Positions 26,910-35,500 of a stretch of DNA of 41,250 nucleotides are shown here, piece after piece; within the stretch, counting starts at the first letter, position 1; the number at the start of each line of letters is the position of its first letter. The notes below the pieces were generated by a model. It did no database searches, was not told the origin of the DNA, and saw only the letters and a list, made by a program, of their open reading frames with translations. Made by a program: the position numbers and the translations under genes. Source of the stretch: Bacteroidales bacterium (GTDB taxonomy: Bacteria; Bacteroidota; Bacteroidia; Bacteroidales; P3); contig JAFXMW010000073.1 of assembly GCA_017530105.1 (NCBI GenBank), forward strand, positions 1-41,250. The letters are read 5' to 3'.

Positions 26910-27524
26910 ATGAACCCCACAGGCAGTCCCCTGCTCGTAGCCCTCACCGGCGGCATCGGGTGCGGCAAAACCACCGTACTCCACGAGTTCCTTAAACTCG
27001 GTGTCCCCTGTTTTGTGGCCGACCAAGTGGCGGGAGCCTATTACAGCGACCCTGACTTCCTGCAGCAAATCCGCGCCCTCTTCGGCAACGATGTTTTCCG
27101 TCCCGACGGCACCGTCGACAAGCAGGCCATAGCCCGCATCGTCTTCGCCGACCCCGAAGCCCTGCAACGCCTCAATGCCCTCATCCATCCGCGGGTGTGG
27201 AACGACTTCCTCCTCTTCGCCTCGCAGCACCCCGCAGCCCCCTACCTCCTGTTCGAGAGCGCCATCGTCTACGAATACGACTTCGACCGTTTAGTTGACA
27301 AAGTCGTCTGCGTCTATGTCGAACTCGAAGAACGCCTGCGGCGGCTCGAGCAGCGCGACCATGCCACCCGTGCCCAGCTCCAGGCCCGCATCGCCAACCA
27401 ACTCTCCGCCGAAGACAAGATGCTTCGTGCCGACTACGTCATTCTCAACTACGAAGGCAATCCCCGCGCCCGCCAGGTAGCCCACATCCACAGTCTCCTC
27501 CTCCGGCAGGCCCACCAGCGGTAA
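26910..27524 (+). CDS. coaE: Dephospho-CoA kinase
   Basis: It phosphorylates dephospho-CoA in the last step of coenzyme A synthesis. The P-loop is GGIGCGKTT at residues 14-22. The acceptor-binding region VPCFVADQVAGAYYSD, the helix HPRVWNDF, the ESAIVYE segment and the lid RLRRLEQRDHATRAQLQARI are as in the family. Length 204 is normal. It ends the leuS-to-coaE run; the following 306 bases contain only repeats. Confidence 0.95.
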   Translation: MNPTGSPLLVALTGGIGCGKTTVLHEFLKLGVPCFVADQVAGAYYSDPDFLQQIRALFGNDVFRPDGTVDKQAIARIVFADPEALQRLNALIHPRVWNDFLLFASQHPAAPYLLFESAIVYEYDFDRLVDKVVCVYVELEERLRRLEQRDHATRAQLQARIANQLSAEDKMLRADYVILNYEGNPRARQVAHIHSLLLRQAHQR

Positions 27525-27581
27525 TTCCCCCGGCAAATCATTCTCCCCAAGACCCCCTCCCGTCCGAGCAACGGCAGGGCA

Positions 27582-27687
27582 CCTTCGCTCGTTCACCCTA
27601 TCTTAACCCTCAGTTCTCCCATATTTCTCCCATCCTGCATGGGAGAAATATGGGAGAAATATGGGAGAACTCACGCCGAACGAACGG
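27582..27687. repeat. Long imperfect palindromic repeat, copy 2 (inverted relative to copy 1)
   Basis: Bases 27611-27671 are the exact reverse complement of 1077-1137, and the outer arms (CCTTCGCTCGTT on the left, CGAACGAACGG on the right) are also related. The pair lies 26.5 kb apart in opposite orientation. It follows coaE by about 60 bases. Confidence 0.85.
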
Positions 27688-27725
27688 ACAAACAGAAAAA
27701 CCAGCCCTCCCCTCCGCCCCAACCA

Positions 27726-27744
27726 CCCTCTCCGTAGGAGAGGG
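27726..27744. repeat. Perfect hairpin of REP type
   Basis: Arms CCCTCTCC and GGAGAGGG around the loop GTA. It lies 16 bases before the 55-bp direct repeat, whose own hairpin (CCCCTCT-ATC-AGAGGGG) is similar, so the two may form one composite element. Confidence 0.7.
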
Positions 27745-27760
27745 AATGAAGAAAGGCCAA

Positions 27761-27815
27761 CGACAACAGTCCCCTCTATCAGAGGGGCAGGGGTGTGCTA
27801 CCTGCTGGCGGAGCC
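27761..27815 (+). repeat. 55-bp direct repeat, copy 1
   Basis: Matches 28420-28474 at 51 of 55 positions in the same orientation. It includes the hairpin CCCCTCT-ATC-AGAGGGG (27771-27787). The two copies bracket the DUF4160/DUF2442 pair. Confidence 0.85.
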
Positions 27816-27830
27816 AGCGCAAACCGCGTG

Positions 27831-28088
27831 TTATGCCGCAGTGCTGTGGTCGTATAAGAATTCGGGGGCGAAATCAACCCCGTTGAACCATTCCAAAGTC
27901 CAATCTGTAAGTCCAAACTGAATAAACTTATGTTTATCAAGTAAATCCTCTTTGTATTTACCGTGCAAGAATGGCTCAAAGTCGACAATACGGCGTTCAC
28001 CATTACTGAACTCTAATTCCATAACATAATCATGCAGGTATTCCACATCAACTACTCTAATAGGTTCAAAATGTTCCATATTCATCAT
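27831..28088 (-). CDS. DUF2442 family protein (partner of DUF4160)
   Basis: The 85-residue protein has the DUF2442 pattern IRVVDVEYLHDYVMELEFSN then GERRIVDFEPFLHGK and FNGVDFAPEFLYDHS. Its start overlaps the stop of the DUF4160 gene by four bases, so the two are translated together. Such DUF4160-DUF2442 pairs are widespread in bacteria and proposed to be toxin-antitoxin-like, without proof known to me. A second ATG (28082) could be the start. The pair stands alone between two direct repeats. Confidence 0.8.
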   Translation of the reverse strand: MMNMEHFEPIRVVDVEYLHDYVMELEFSNGERRIVDFEPFLHGKYKEDLLDKHKFIQFGLTDWTLEWFNGVDFAPEFLYDHSTAA

Positions 28089-28345
28089 TTTTCTAAAGGT
28101 TCTATTGGTAATGGCTCTTCGCCCTTTTTCAAACGCTCCCAGTTAGCCATAAGTTCATCGTAATGCAAGTCCAACCATTGGTAAACCCTGTTTAACTCCT
28201 TACGAGGGAATCGACCTTCCACATCTCCCTTATTGATGTATATGAGAGCTTTGTAGTTACCATACTTCGCATGGAAATGCGGAGGGTTGTGGTCATCGGG
28301 GAACATCAAAATGATGATACCAAAAAATCTACATATCTCAGGCAT
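28085..28345 (-). CDS. DUF4160 family protein
   Basis: The 86-residue protein begins MPEICRFFGIIILMFPDDHN, then PPHFHAKYGNYKALIYINKG and EGRFPRKELNRVYQWLDLH: the DUF4160 signature with the conserved HxPPHFHA segment. The His-rich motif suggests metal binding or a catalytic site, but function is unknown. It is the first gene of the pair with DUF2442 and has its own -7 box just upstream. Confidence 0.85.
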   Translation of the reverse strand: MPEICRFFGIIILMFPDDHNPPHFHAKYGNYKALIYINKGDVEGRFPRKELNRVYQWLDLHYDELMANWERLKKGEEPLPIEPLEK

Positions 28346-28361
28346 GACTAACTTTTTTTTG

Positions 28362-28369
28362 CAAAGATA
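28362..28369 (-). promoter_or_regulatory. -7 box of the DUF4160-DUF2442 pair
   Basis: TATCTTTG on the minus strand matches TAnnTTTG. Transcription would start near 28356, about ten bases before ATG 28345. A clear -33 element is not visible. Confidence 0.6.
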
Positions 28370-28419
28370 CGAATTTTTTTTGAGATGTCAGAAAAATTAG
28401 AAGTTGCATGAAACATCAT

Positions 28420-28474
28420 CGACAACAGTCCCTTCTATCAGAGGGGCAGGGGTGTGCTACATGCTGTCTGAGCC
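28420..28474 (+). repeat. 55-bp direct repeat, copy 2
   Basis: Four differences from 27761-27815. The hairpin CCCTTCT-ATC-AGAGGGG (28430-28446) keeps pairing through a G-T pair where the sequence differs. From here to 28785 I see no gene or other recognisable signal. Confidence 0.85.
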
Positions 28475-28785
28475 AAAGCAATTACAAGAAGTCATTTTGT
28501 CCGAGAAAAGGTTTCACCTGTCGAGAATCACATAATAAAGCACCATTTTGACACGGACACGTTCACTGGTACAAATCCTATTTCGTTATTCCAGTAAACG
28601 GTATAGGGACCAAGAGTATGATGGGAAAATGTGAAGAAAAAGGAAGTGTGTTTTCCCATGTGAAATAAAGTCAGAGCAGCACTTTGCCGGCATTATAATT
28701 GCATAAAAGAAAAAATAATCCAACTGATAGTAAGTGTTTTATAAAGAACCTTATTAAAAAAAGGCGTTAGTATTGAAAAAATGTG

Positions 28786-28793
28786 TATATTTG
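28786..28793 (+). promoter_or_regulatory. -7 box upstream of the tubulin/actin-like cluster
   Basis: TATATTTG, the same sequence as in the leuS promoter, with an imperfect -33 region. Transcription would start near 28797, immediately before a 7-bp hairpin. It is the only good promoter match seen ahead of the cluster. Confidence 0.6.
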
Positions 28794-28796
28794 CAC

Positions 28797-29046
28797 TCGA
28801 TTTCGGCGCAAGTCACGCCGAACGATGCGAAAAAAGCATTTGTAAGGTCCGAAAACTGAAATTTCGCCAAAAATTCAACCCAAGGACTCTGATACTAATG
28901 CCTTTTGCTTTGCCTTTATGTTGGCCGTTCTGGCTTCAGCATACTGGGGGCATAGGATAAGGTTCAATCAGTTTCTATTTGGGTAAGGCGTTTGGCGATG
29001 CCTCAGTTTCATAGGACTGCACAACACGAGTTCTATGCTTTTTTAT
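28797..29046 (+). ncRNA. Candidate structured leader or small RNA with its own terminator
   Basis: From the predicted transcription start the sequence forms a perfect stem TTCGGCG / CGCCGAA (28802-28808, 28816-28822), a short stem ATGC / GCAT (28825-28828, 28836-28839) and an AGGC / GCCT stem (28986-28989, 29000-29003). It ends in a terminator-like hairpin. It contains a 20-codon reading frame from ATG 28898 to TAA 28960 that begins MPFALPLCWP and could be a leader peptide. It matches no RNA family that I recognise. Either a separate small RNA or an attenuator for the downstream cluster would fit. Confidence 0.35.
29010..29046 (+). terminator. Intrinsic terminator / attenuator ahead of the cluster
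   Basis: CATAGGACT (29010-29018) pairs with AGTTCTATG (29029-29037) over nine positions including one G-U, with CTTTTTT directly after. It lies about 50 bases before ATG 29098, so transcription of the cluster must read through it or start after it. Confidence 0.6.
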
Positions 29047-29097
29047 TGTAGTTTAACGCCACCCGCTGGGAACTCAGGAAGGCAAAAAGTAATCAGT

Positions 29098-30519
29098 ATG
29101 AATGCAAAATATAAAATAGGGAAAGAATTATCTAATAAGAGAATACATCTAATTCCATTCTTTATTGGAATCCTCTGTACGTTCTTTTTGATAAGCTGCT
29201 GCATCGATGGTGACTATATGGATGACAGCAAGATAGACGATTTCAGTGCTGTGTATTTTGGGAAACAATTGGATAAAATTGAGATGCAGAAGGTCGCCTT
29301 ATATGTTGATAATTCTACGTGTATTGCTAATGCCATGAATGATGGGTCTAAGTTTTATAACGATATGGTAGCCGTATTGACCAGCGACAATATCGGAGAG
29401 TATTATTCAATAAAAGGAAAAGATATTATACCGGAAGAAGGTGATAAATACCAATTACTTAAATCTGTGTCGGAAATAAATTATGCAGATATTAAAACAG
29501 CTGCTGAGAGAATTGCCAACGGGAATTGTGAAGGAATTTTGCTTACAGATGGCGAGTATTATCAACCCACCATTTCTGGAAGCAATCCAAATAATCCATG
29601 GATGGAAACGGCAATTGTAAAATGGTTAAGTCGTGGTCACGAAATATTTGTGTTTTCCGAACCATACAAAGAAAGGTATAAAGGGAAAACATACAATAAA
29701 AAACGCTTTTATTTCATTTTCACTGATACCAAATATCAAGGAAATATATATGATTTTATTGTGAGTACCGTATCGTTGAAAAGCCATCCCTTGATTGGTC
29801 AATATCGTCTAACAGCTAATCACTTTACATTACTCACGGAAGGGAACAACAATTCGTCTACCCCAAATGAAAACTTTATGTGTAGTCCAACCCATTGTAA
29901 TGGATGGTCGGAGGTTCAAATATGGGATCAGTTGACATGGAAAGATATTTACAAATACATTGCTTGTGCAACTACTGATGATGGTGCGCCTTTGCCTGAT
30001 GGTGAAGCTGTACTGTCGCTTGTTCTTGACCGAAATTCAGGAGGTAGCTGTTTCCGCATTAGTGATGTGGATGTAAGAATATGCAATATTAGTGAGGAAT
30101 ACCAGAACTTTTGTATGATGATGGATAATGGTCAGAAGCCCTTGCAAATTGCTTTAAACAACCCTATTTCCATAATTTACCAAGACAATTTTATTAAGTT
30201 GGATAAAAAAGAATTTAATAATCATGGCAGATTGGATGTATATTTTGATGTCAATAATTTTGACCCATCCTTTCTTAACACAAAAGACGAGAATTTGCTA
30301 AAATTAGATTTTGTTGTTAGCGGGTATAATAATAATTTCAAGGATAAATCCCAAGCAGAAGAAATGTTTGTCTTCCCCGCAATAAATAAACCAGGAGAAA
30401 TGAATACATCTCTTGTGGCAAGTATTAGAAATGCTTTGGGCAATCCAAATGTCAAAAATTTAATGAAAGACCAGGTTATATATTCCGTGTATATCTTTTC
30501 TGGAAAAAATAATATGTAG
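29098..30519 (+). CDS. Lipoprotein with degenerate von Willebrand A-like pattern
   Basis: The 473-residue product starts at ATG 29098. An ATG at 29035 would put the start inside the terminator hairpin and spoil the signal peptide. A hydrophobic stretch (PFFIGILCTFFLISC) ends in a lipobox with Cys34. The mature part has VALYVDNSTCIANAM (Asp71-Asn-Ser73-Thr-Cys75), like the DxSxS metal site of vWA domains but with Cys for the last Ser. About 75 residues later comes CEGILLTDGEYY (Asp151-Gly), like the second vWA motif. The rest is not recognised. First gene of the cluster; probably displayed in the periplasm or on the outer membrane. Confidence 0.7.
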   Translation: MNAKYKIGKELSNKRIHLIPFFIGILCTFFLISCCIDGDYMDDSKIDDFSAVYFGKQLDKIEMQKVALYVDNSTCIANAMNDGSKFYNDMVAVLTSDNIGEYYSIKGKDIIPEEGDKYQLLKSVSEINYADIKTAAERIANGNCEGILLTDGEYYQPTISGSNPNNPWMETAIVKWLSRGHEIFVFSEPYKERYKGKTYNKKRFYFIFTDTKYQGNIYDFIVSTVSLKSHPLIGQYRLTANHFTLLTEGNNNSSTPNENFMCSPTHCNGWSEVQIWDQLTWKDIYKYIACATTDDGAPLPDGEAVLSLVLDRNSGGSCFRISDVDVRICNISEEYQNFCMMMDNGQKPLQIALNNPISIIYQDNFIKLDKKEFNNHGRLDVYFDVNNFDPSFLNTKDENLLKLDFVVSGYNNNFKDKSQAEEMFVFPAINKPGEMNTSLVASIRNALGNPNVKNLMKDQVIYSVYIFSGKNNM

Positions 30520-30547
30520 AAACAATAAAATTTTAAAAACAATCGAT

Positions 30548-30943
30548 ATGAACAAAATCACAACAATCCAAAAATTGGAATCCCTGCAGGGCAGTACCTA
30601 TGTTTATGCCGTAATCGCTATGTTGGTGGCTTTTTCCATTTCGGTGATTGTGGCGCAGATGATTGCATATCAGCCAAGAAATGACCGCTCGTATGTAAGG
30701 CGCAGGCTGTGGTCAGCTATTATTTGTGTTGTTTTTGCATTGGGTTTTTGGCTATACAATCAGCTGGTTGTTATTGGAACAATAACCAAGATGCCTTTGC
30801 AAGATAAGTTTGCCATGACCAATCTATTGTGCTTGGTAATAATTGTGATAGGGTATGCCTTGCTTGGGTTGATTGGTTCTTTGGTGTTTCGCAAATCAAA
30901 ATTTGCGACCATATTCTTCAAATCTGCAAACAAGAAAAAATAG
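30548..30943 (+). CDS. Small membrane protein, three predicted transmembrane segments
   Basis: The 131-residue protein has hydrophobic spans at about residues 18-40 (TYVYAVIAMLVAFSISVIVA), 55-75 (SAIICVVFALGFWLYNQLVV) and 92-114 (NLLCLVIIVIGYALLGLIGS), with basic loops and a Lys-rich end. No family was recognised. It lies between the vWA-like lipoprotein (28 bases before) and the tubulin-like protein (6 bases after), so it may recruit the cytoplasmic components to the inner membrane. Confidence 0.75.
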   Translation: MNKITTIQKLESLQGSTYVYAVIAMLVAFSISVIVAQMIAYQPRNDRSYVRRRLWSAIICVVFALGFWLYNQLVVIGTITKMPLQDKFAMTNLLCLVIIVIGYALLGLIGSLVFRKSKFATIFFKSANKKK

Positions 30944-30949
30944 TCTGAT

Positions 30950-32551
30950 ATGGAATACTTTGTTTTAGGTATCGGCGGAACTGGAATGAGATGCATTGAG
31001 TCATTCATTCATCTCTGTGCCATGGGAATGCTTGATGACACCACTGTACATTTATTGGCACTTGACACGGATAAAAACAATGGCAATTTTGCCAGACTTA
31101 AAGCCGTTAAAGATGCATATTTGAATGTGAAGGATTTAGATTCTTCCAACAGGACTACAGGAAAGGACTGTTTCTTTTCCGCCAATCTAAAATACTATGA
31201 GTTTAGTCCGAATTACGAACAAAAAAGCACATTCAAGGACGTTTTCGGCTATGATGACACACATTATAATAATAGGAATGCATCCGATTTGGCAGATTTG
31301 GTATTCTCTGGCGATGTTGAAGAATTTAATTTACGTCATGGATACCGTGCACAAACGCATTTGGGTTCAATGATGATGTACCACTCAATCATTGAGGCTG
31401 TGCAAAGCGATTTCAATAATGATTTGAAAAGGTTTCTCCAAAGTCTTATTGCAGCATCCAGCAATGGTAAGCCACGTGTGTTTATTTTAGGCTCTGTGTT
31501 CGGTGGTACTGGTGCGTCGTCCATTCCTATTATTCCGCAGGCCATCGCAAAAGCAGCAGGTATTATCTCCAAGGGTGCTTCCAATGTAATGCAAAATGCT
31601 TACTTTGGTTCAACGTTACTCACCGCATATTTCAAGTTTAACCTCCCGTCGGCAACAGAACGTAAGGAACAAAAGATAATTGCGACTTCGGATAAGTTTG
31701 CGCTTAACTCTCAAGTCGCAATGATGTTCTATCAAGATGATGCTACCGTTCAGACAACATATCAGAAATTCTACATGATTGGAACTCCTGGGATGGATTG
31801 GGACCCAATGCCTCAAAAAACGGAATCGGGTGCAAAAACCATTACTGGAGGTTCGGAACAAAAGAATGACTCACACTACATTGAATTGTTTGCCGCTTGT
31901 GCAGCGCTTGATTTCTTGAAAGTTGAGGAAGATGTGTTGCAGACAAATAAGACAAACAAAAAAGCCGACTATCAGTATCGTTCCATTAATGATAATGGCA
32001 AGATGGAATTTCAGGACTTGGTGGGACAAGCGAGAGCGGAAGAATTTGCCAAGAAGATGTCCATGTTGACCATTTTATCAATACTTTGCAACAACCCTGT
32101 CTATGATTTTGTGTCTTCATTACAGAACGGTGCGGCTAAAATTTCCGGTTTTGAGGACGTAAATCCGGAACAGATTAAAAATCTTAAGGACTATTTCGCT
32201 CTATACCATTTTAAGGCGGGAGGCGATGATGTCTTGAGTGAAGGTTGGCTGCGACAACTACATCGTTCTGCAGGAGGAAGTGACAAATTTCTTTTCGCTG
32301 CAGAAATGTTTGCGCCACAAACGGTAAAAGAGCAGACAAAATCCGATTGGAATCAGCCATTCCGCAACGAAGGTGTTTGCCGCGACAATGGTTTTTCTGT
32401 GAAACTGTTTGGGAACAAATACGACAAGATAAAAGAGAACTTTTTGAAGGTTTATGATGGGAAAGACGACATGTCTGCTTCATTCACAAATCGACATGAG
32501 CAGATGTTGAAACGTATCTATGATACACTAATTTCTGTCTATAAGTTCTAA
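30950..32551 (+). CDS. Tubulin/FtsZ-like GTPase-fold protein
   Basis: The 533-residue protein opens MEYFVLGIGGTGMRCIESF, a nucleotide-binding glycine loop at residues 7-12. It has ILGSVFGGTGASSIPIIPQA with GGTGAS at 185-190, the tubulin signature. The order resembles tubulin-like (Tubulin_2-type) proteins found in operons with vWA proteins. The second half (residues about 300-533) is not recognised, and I did not find a clear T7 synergy loop (NxDxxD) that would complete a GTPase site in a filament. It could polymerise or act as a switch. The gene begins 6 bases after the membrane protein. Confidence 0.75.
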   Translation: MEYFVLGIGGTGMRCIESFIHLCAMGMLDDTTVHLLALDTDKNNGNFARLKAVKDAYLNVKDLDSSNRTTGKDCFFSANLKYYEFSPNYEQKSTFKDVFGYDDTHYNNRNASDLADLVFSGDVEEFNLRHGYRAQTHLGSMMMYHSIIEAVQSDFNNDLKRFLQSLIAASSNGKPRVFILGSVFGGTGASSIPIIPQAIAKAAGIISKGASNVMQNAYFGSTLLTAYFKFNLPSATERKEQKIIATSDKFALNSQVAMMFYQDDATVQTTYQKFYMIGTPGMDWDPMPQKTESGAKTITGGSEQKNDSHYIELFAACAALDFLKVEEDVLQTNKTNKKADYQYRSINDNGKMEFQDLVGQARAEEFAKKMSMLTILSILCNNPVYDFVSSLQNGAAKISGFEDVNPEQIKNLKDYFALYHFKAGGDDVLSEGWLRQLHRSAGGSDKFLFAAEMFAPQTVKEQTKSDWNQPFRNEGVCRDNGFSVKLFGNKYDKIKENFLKVYDGKDDMSASFTNRHEQMLKRIYDTLISVYKF

Positions 32552-32558
32552 ATTAATT

Positions 32559-32564
32559 AAGGAG
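32559..32564 (+). promoter_or_regulatory. Strong Shine-Dalgarno before the actin-like gene
   Basis: AAGGAG lies nine bases before ATG 32574. Such a strong site is unusual among the genes in this window, most of which show none. Confidence 0.55.
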
Positions 32565-32573
32565 AATGTAGCA

Positions 32574-35500
32574 ATGGCAAAGGCATTACTAATAAAGAGT
32601 TATACACAAAAGACAGGGTCACAGGGTGTGTGGAACACACTTGATGATGCCGTGTCTTATGTACAGGGAATAAATACTGGCAAGTTATTGGAAAATTTGA
32701 CTGCTGACAAAATAAACGCCTTAATATCAGGCGTACCGTCGCCCTGGGCGAGAGCAAAACTGTTCAAGTTTGCATTTGATACAATAACGCATCCAGACCC
32801 AAACATTGAGGAGGCTGGTTTGACTCAATTTTACCAGATACTTGTAGGTGAGTGGAAGGGATTAGTTGCTGTTCTGGGGTTATTTGGAGACCGTATTAGA
32901 ATCTCCGACCCAATCTACATGCCGTTGAATGGAGATGAATACAACATAGTTTCAGCTTTTGGCAGAATGCTATTCTCCGACAAGGACTTGTGGAGTAACC
33001 AAGAGGCTCTTGCTGCATCGCCGGATGCACAACCATACATCCAATTAATCTACTATAATGACACTCTTATTGGAGGAACATCTCCAATGACAGCTTTCTT
33101 TACGGGAGTTGATTATTCTAATCTCTCCGGTGACACAACAGATATTCCATGGTACCGCAATGGAGTTTTTGAAGACCCTACCAAATATTTGGATCCTTCG
33201 AGTTTGCAAAAAGTATATCTTTTTGTGAAAAACATGAACTCCAATGCTGCGTCTTTTGAAAAGATGCTTAATTCCCAACGTAATGGAAATCCAAAATTAA
33301 GTATCGATGGATTCAAGAAATTGAGCCGTGATTGGGAATCTGAGCTAAAGAAAAAAGGTGGCAATACATTATCGGAGCGTGGCCCAATCGCTCAATACGA
33401 CAACCTTCAATGTCCATTCTCAATCTTGCTTAAAAGCGAAGTGCCGGTTTATCTAAAACCTGATTTTACATTTAGCTATTCTGATGGAGAGGGCTACAAA
33501 CAGGTTGGCGATATTCAAGGACTGCTTAGTTCGGAGCGATTTGTTGTCGGTTGGACGGAAGAGAAAGACACTAATCCAAAATTAAGTGATAGTGTCATGC
33601 ATTACCTTACGGTCAAAGATATTCGTGATGGTAGTTGCAGCTATTTCACATTGCCATTGTCTGAACGAGGTCTGGAGATATTTCAAAACAAGCTTGGCGG
33701 TTTGTTGGGACAACGCAATGATGGCAATGCGAAATTATCGGCCGAAATAACTGATGCGGGCAAACTGGCTGTTACAATGGAGGTGGAGATAGATGGAGAA
33801 TGGACAAAATTGAACAAGCGTGAATATACTATAAGTTGGCAAGTTATTCCTGCAAAGGTCATTATGTGGCCGAATTTCGTTTCGGAAAATTGGAATAAAT
33901 ATTACGTTTATTCCGAGTTTACAAATGAGGCCAAACAGAAGTTTGTTCCCATGTTTAAGGTTGGTGGACAGTTGATTAAGACTATTGATGGCGAAATACT
34001 GACCGCTGACTATGAGCCTCGTGCGGGAGAGACAAAACAGGTTGAGGTAAAACAACTTGTTAAATATCAGTCGGGTATTGACGAGTCTCTTCCTAAATAT
34101 AATATATCTGAATTTGATAAACCAATTTTTGGTTTGGTCGCCACAGCTAAAGATGGTGGCAAAGACTATCGGGCGGGATATCTCGTTTTACGCAGCGATA
34201 AGGTTAAAGACCTCTCCTCTGTCGATATGAAGAGCAATGCTATTATTGGTTTCGATTTTGGAAGCAATAATACTTGCGTTTTTTTCAATGCGGACAACCG
34301 TGGACCAGAACCAATAAAATTCGAGAATTATCGTGCGGTTATGGTCGGACGGGAAAATATGGATATGCGCTCGCTGGCTACAAATGATGAACTGCTATTC
34401 TTTAGCAATTATCCGTCACTTGATGGACAGGTGAAATCGTGGTTGCACGAACATGATTCCAGATTTAACCCGTATAGTCAGTCTGATGAGATTTCAGGAG
34501 GTGTTCCCGTTTATCGCCCCAACGTTCAAGTCCGTGAAATGACAGAATATGTCATTACCACACAGGCTGGAACTATGCATTACAATATGAAATGGCTTGA
34601 TGATGATAAAGGGTTGATGAAAAAACGAGCCTTCCTTAAGACAGTATGGGTTCAAGCATGTGCATATCTTTACACACATCAGATAAGACCTACGCAGATA
34701 GGATGGGGTTACCCTGGCTCTATGATGGAATCCGACAGGAATATTCTTGAGCAGACGTTTAACATGTTATGCTCTCTTACCCCAATTTCGGGGAAAAAGC
34801 CGACACTTTTGCCCACACTCACAACAGAATCCGAAGCCGTTTGCAGCTTTGCTTTAGGACAAAAATACGCTCTGGGAACAAATAATATAATGTTGGGTAT
34901 TGATGTTGGAGGAAGTACAAGCGACATTTTGTTACTTGCAAAGGGACATGATAGCTCTGACACTCTGATGCGCGAAAGTAGCGTGCGAATGGCTGCAGGT
35001 ATTTTCTTTGGTGCTGTTACCCGTTCAGATGAGTTCCGGAAAGCATTGGTGACATTCCATGAGAGCGGTAAAGTGAAGAATCTCCATGTGGAGAATATCC
35101 AGGAAATATTAAGTAGTAAAGAAAAGGCTCCGTACTATTTGAATAATATTTTCGATCAATTGAAGACATCAGATGAGTATGAAGCCCTGTATACCTCTCT
35201 TAGTGAGCGAGCGAAGCGTGTGTTCACTATACCAGCATATGTGACAGGAATGCTGCTTTTCTACTCCGGTATGATGATAGGAAGAGCAATAAAAGACAAT
35301 CAACTTTCCAGCGTACAAAATGTTGACATCTTCTCGTTTGGCAAGGGAGGTCGATTATTCCATTGGCTTTCCAACGCTACGGCACCAAGAGTTGTAAGTC
35401 AGTATTATGCTGATTGCGTTAATGCAGGCATAGCTTGCGTGTCCGAGAGTCTGCACTTGACCGTTACATACGACAATTCAACGAGCGAATTTAATAAGTC

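Noticed and set aside
28797-29046. tmRNA, RNase P RNA, 6S RNA or SRP RNA in the structured leader
   Set aside because: None of the conserved cores that I know of these RNAs are visible, and no pairing of the two ends was found.
29035-29097. Upstream ATG extending the cluster's first lipoprotein
   Set aside because: The start codon is inside the terminator hairpin, and the extension would bury the signal peptide.
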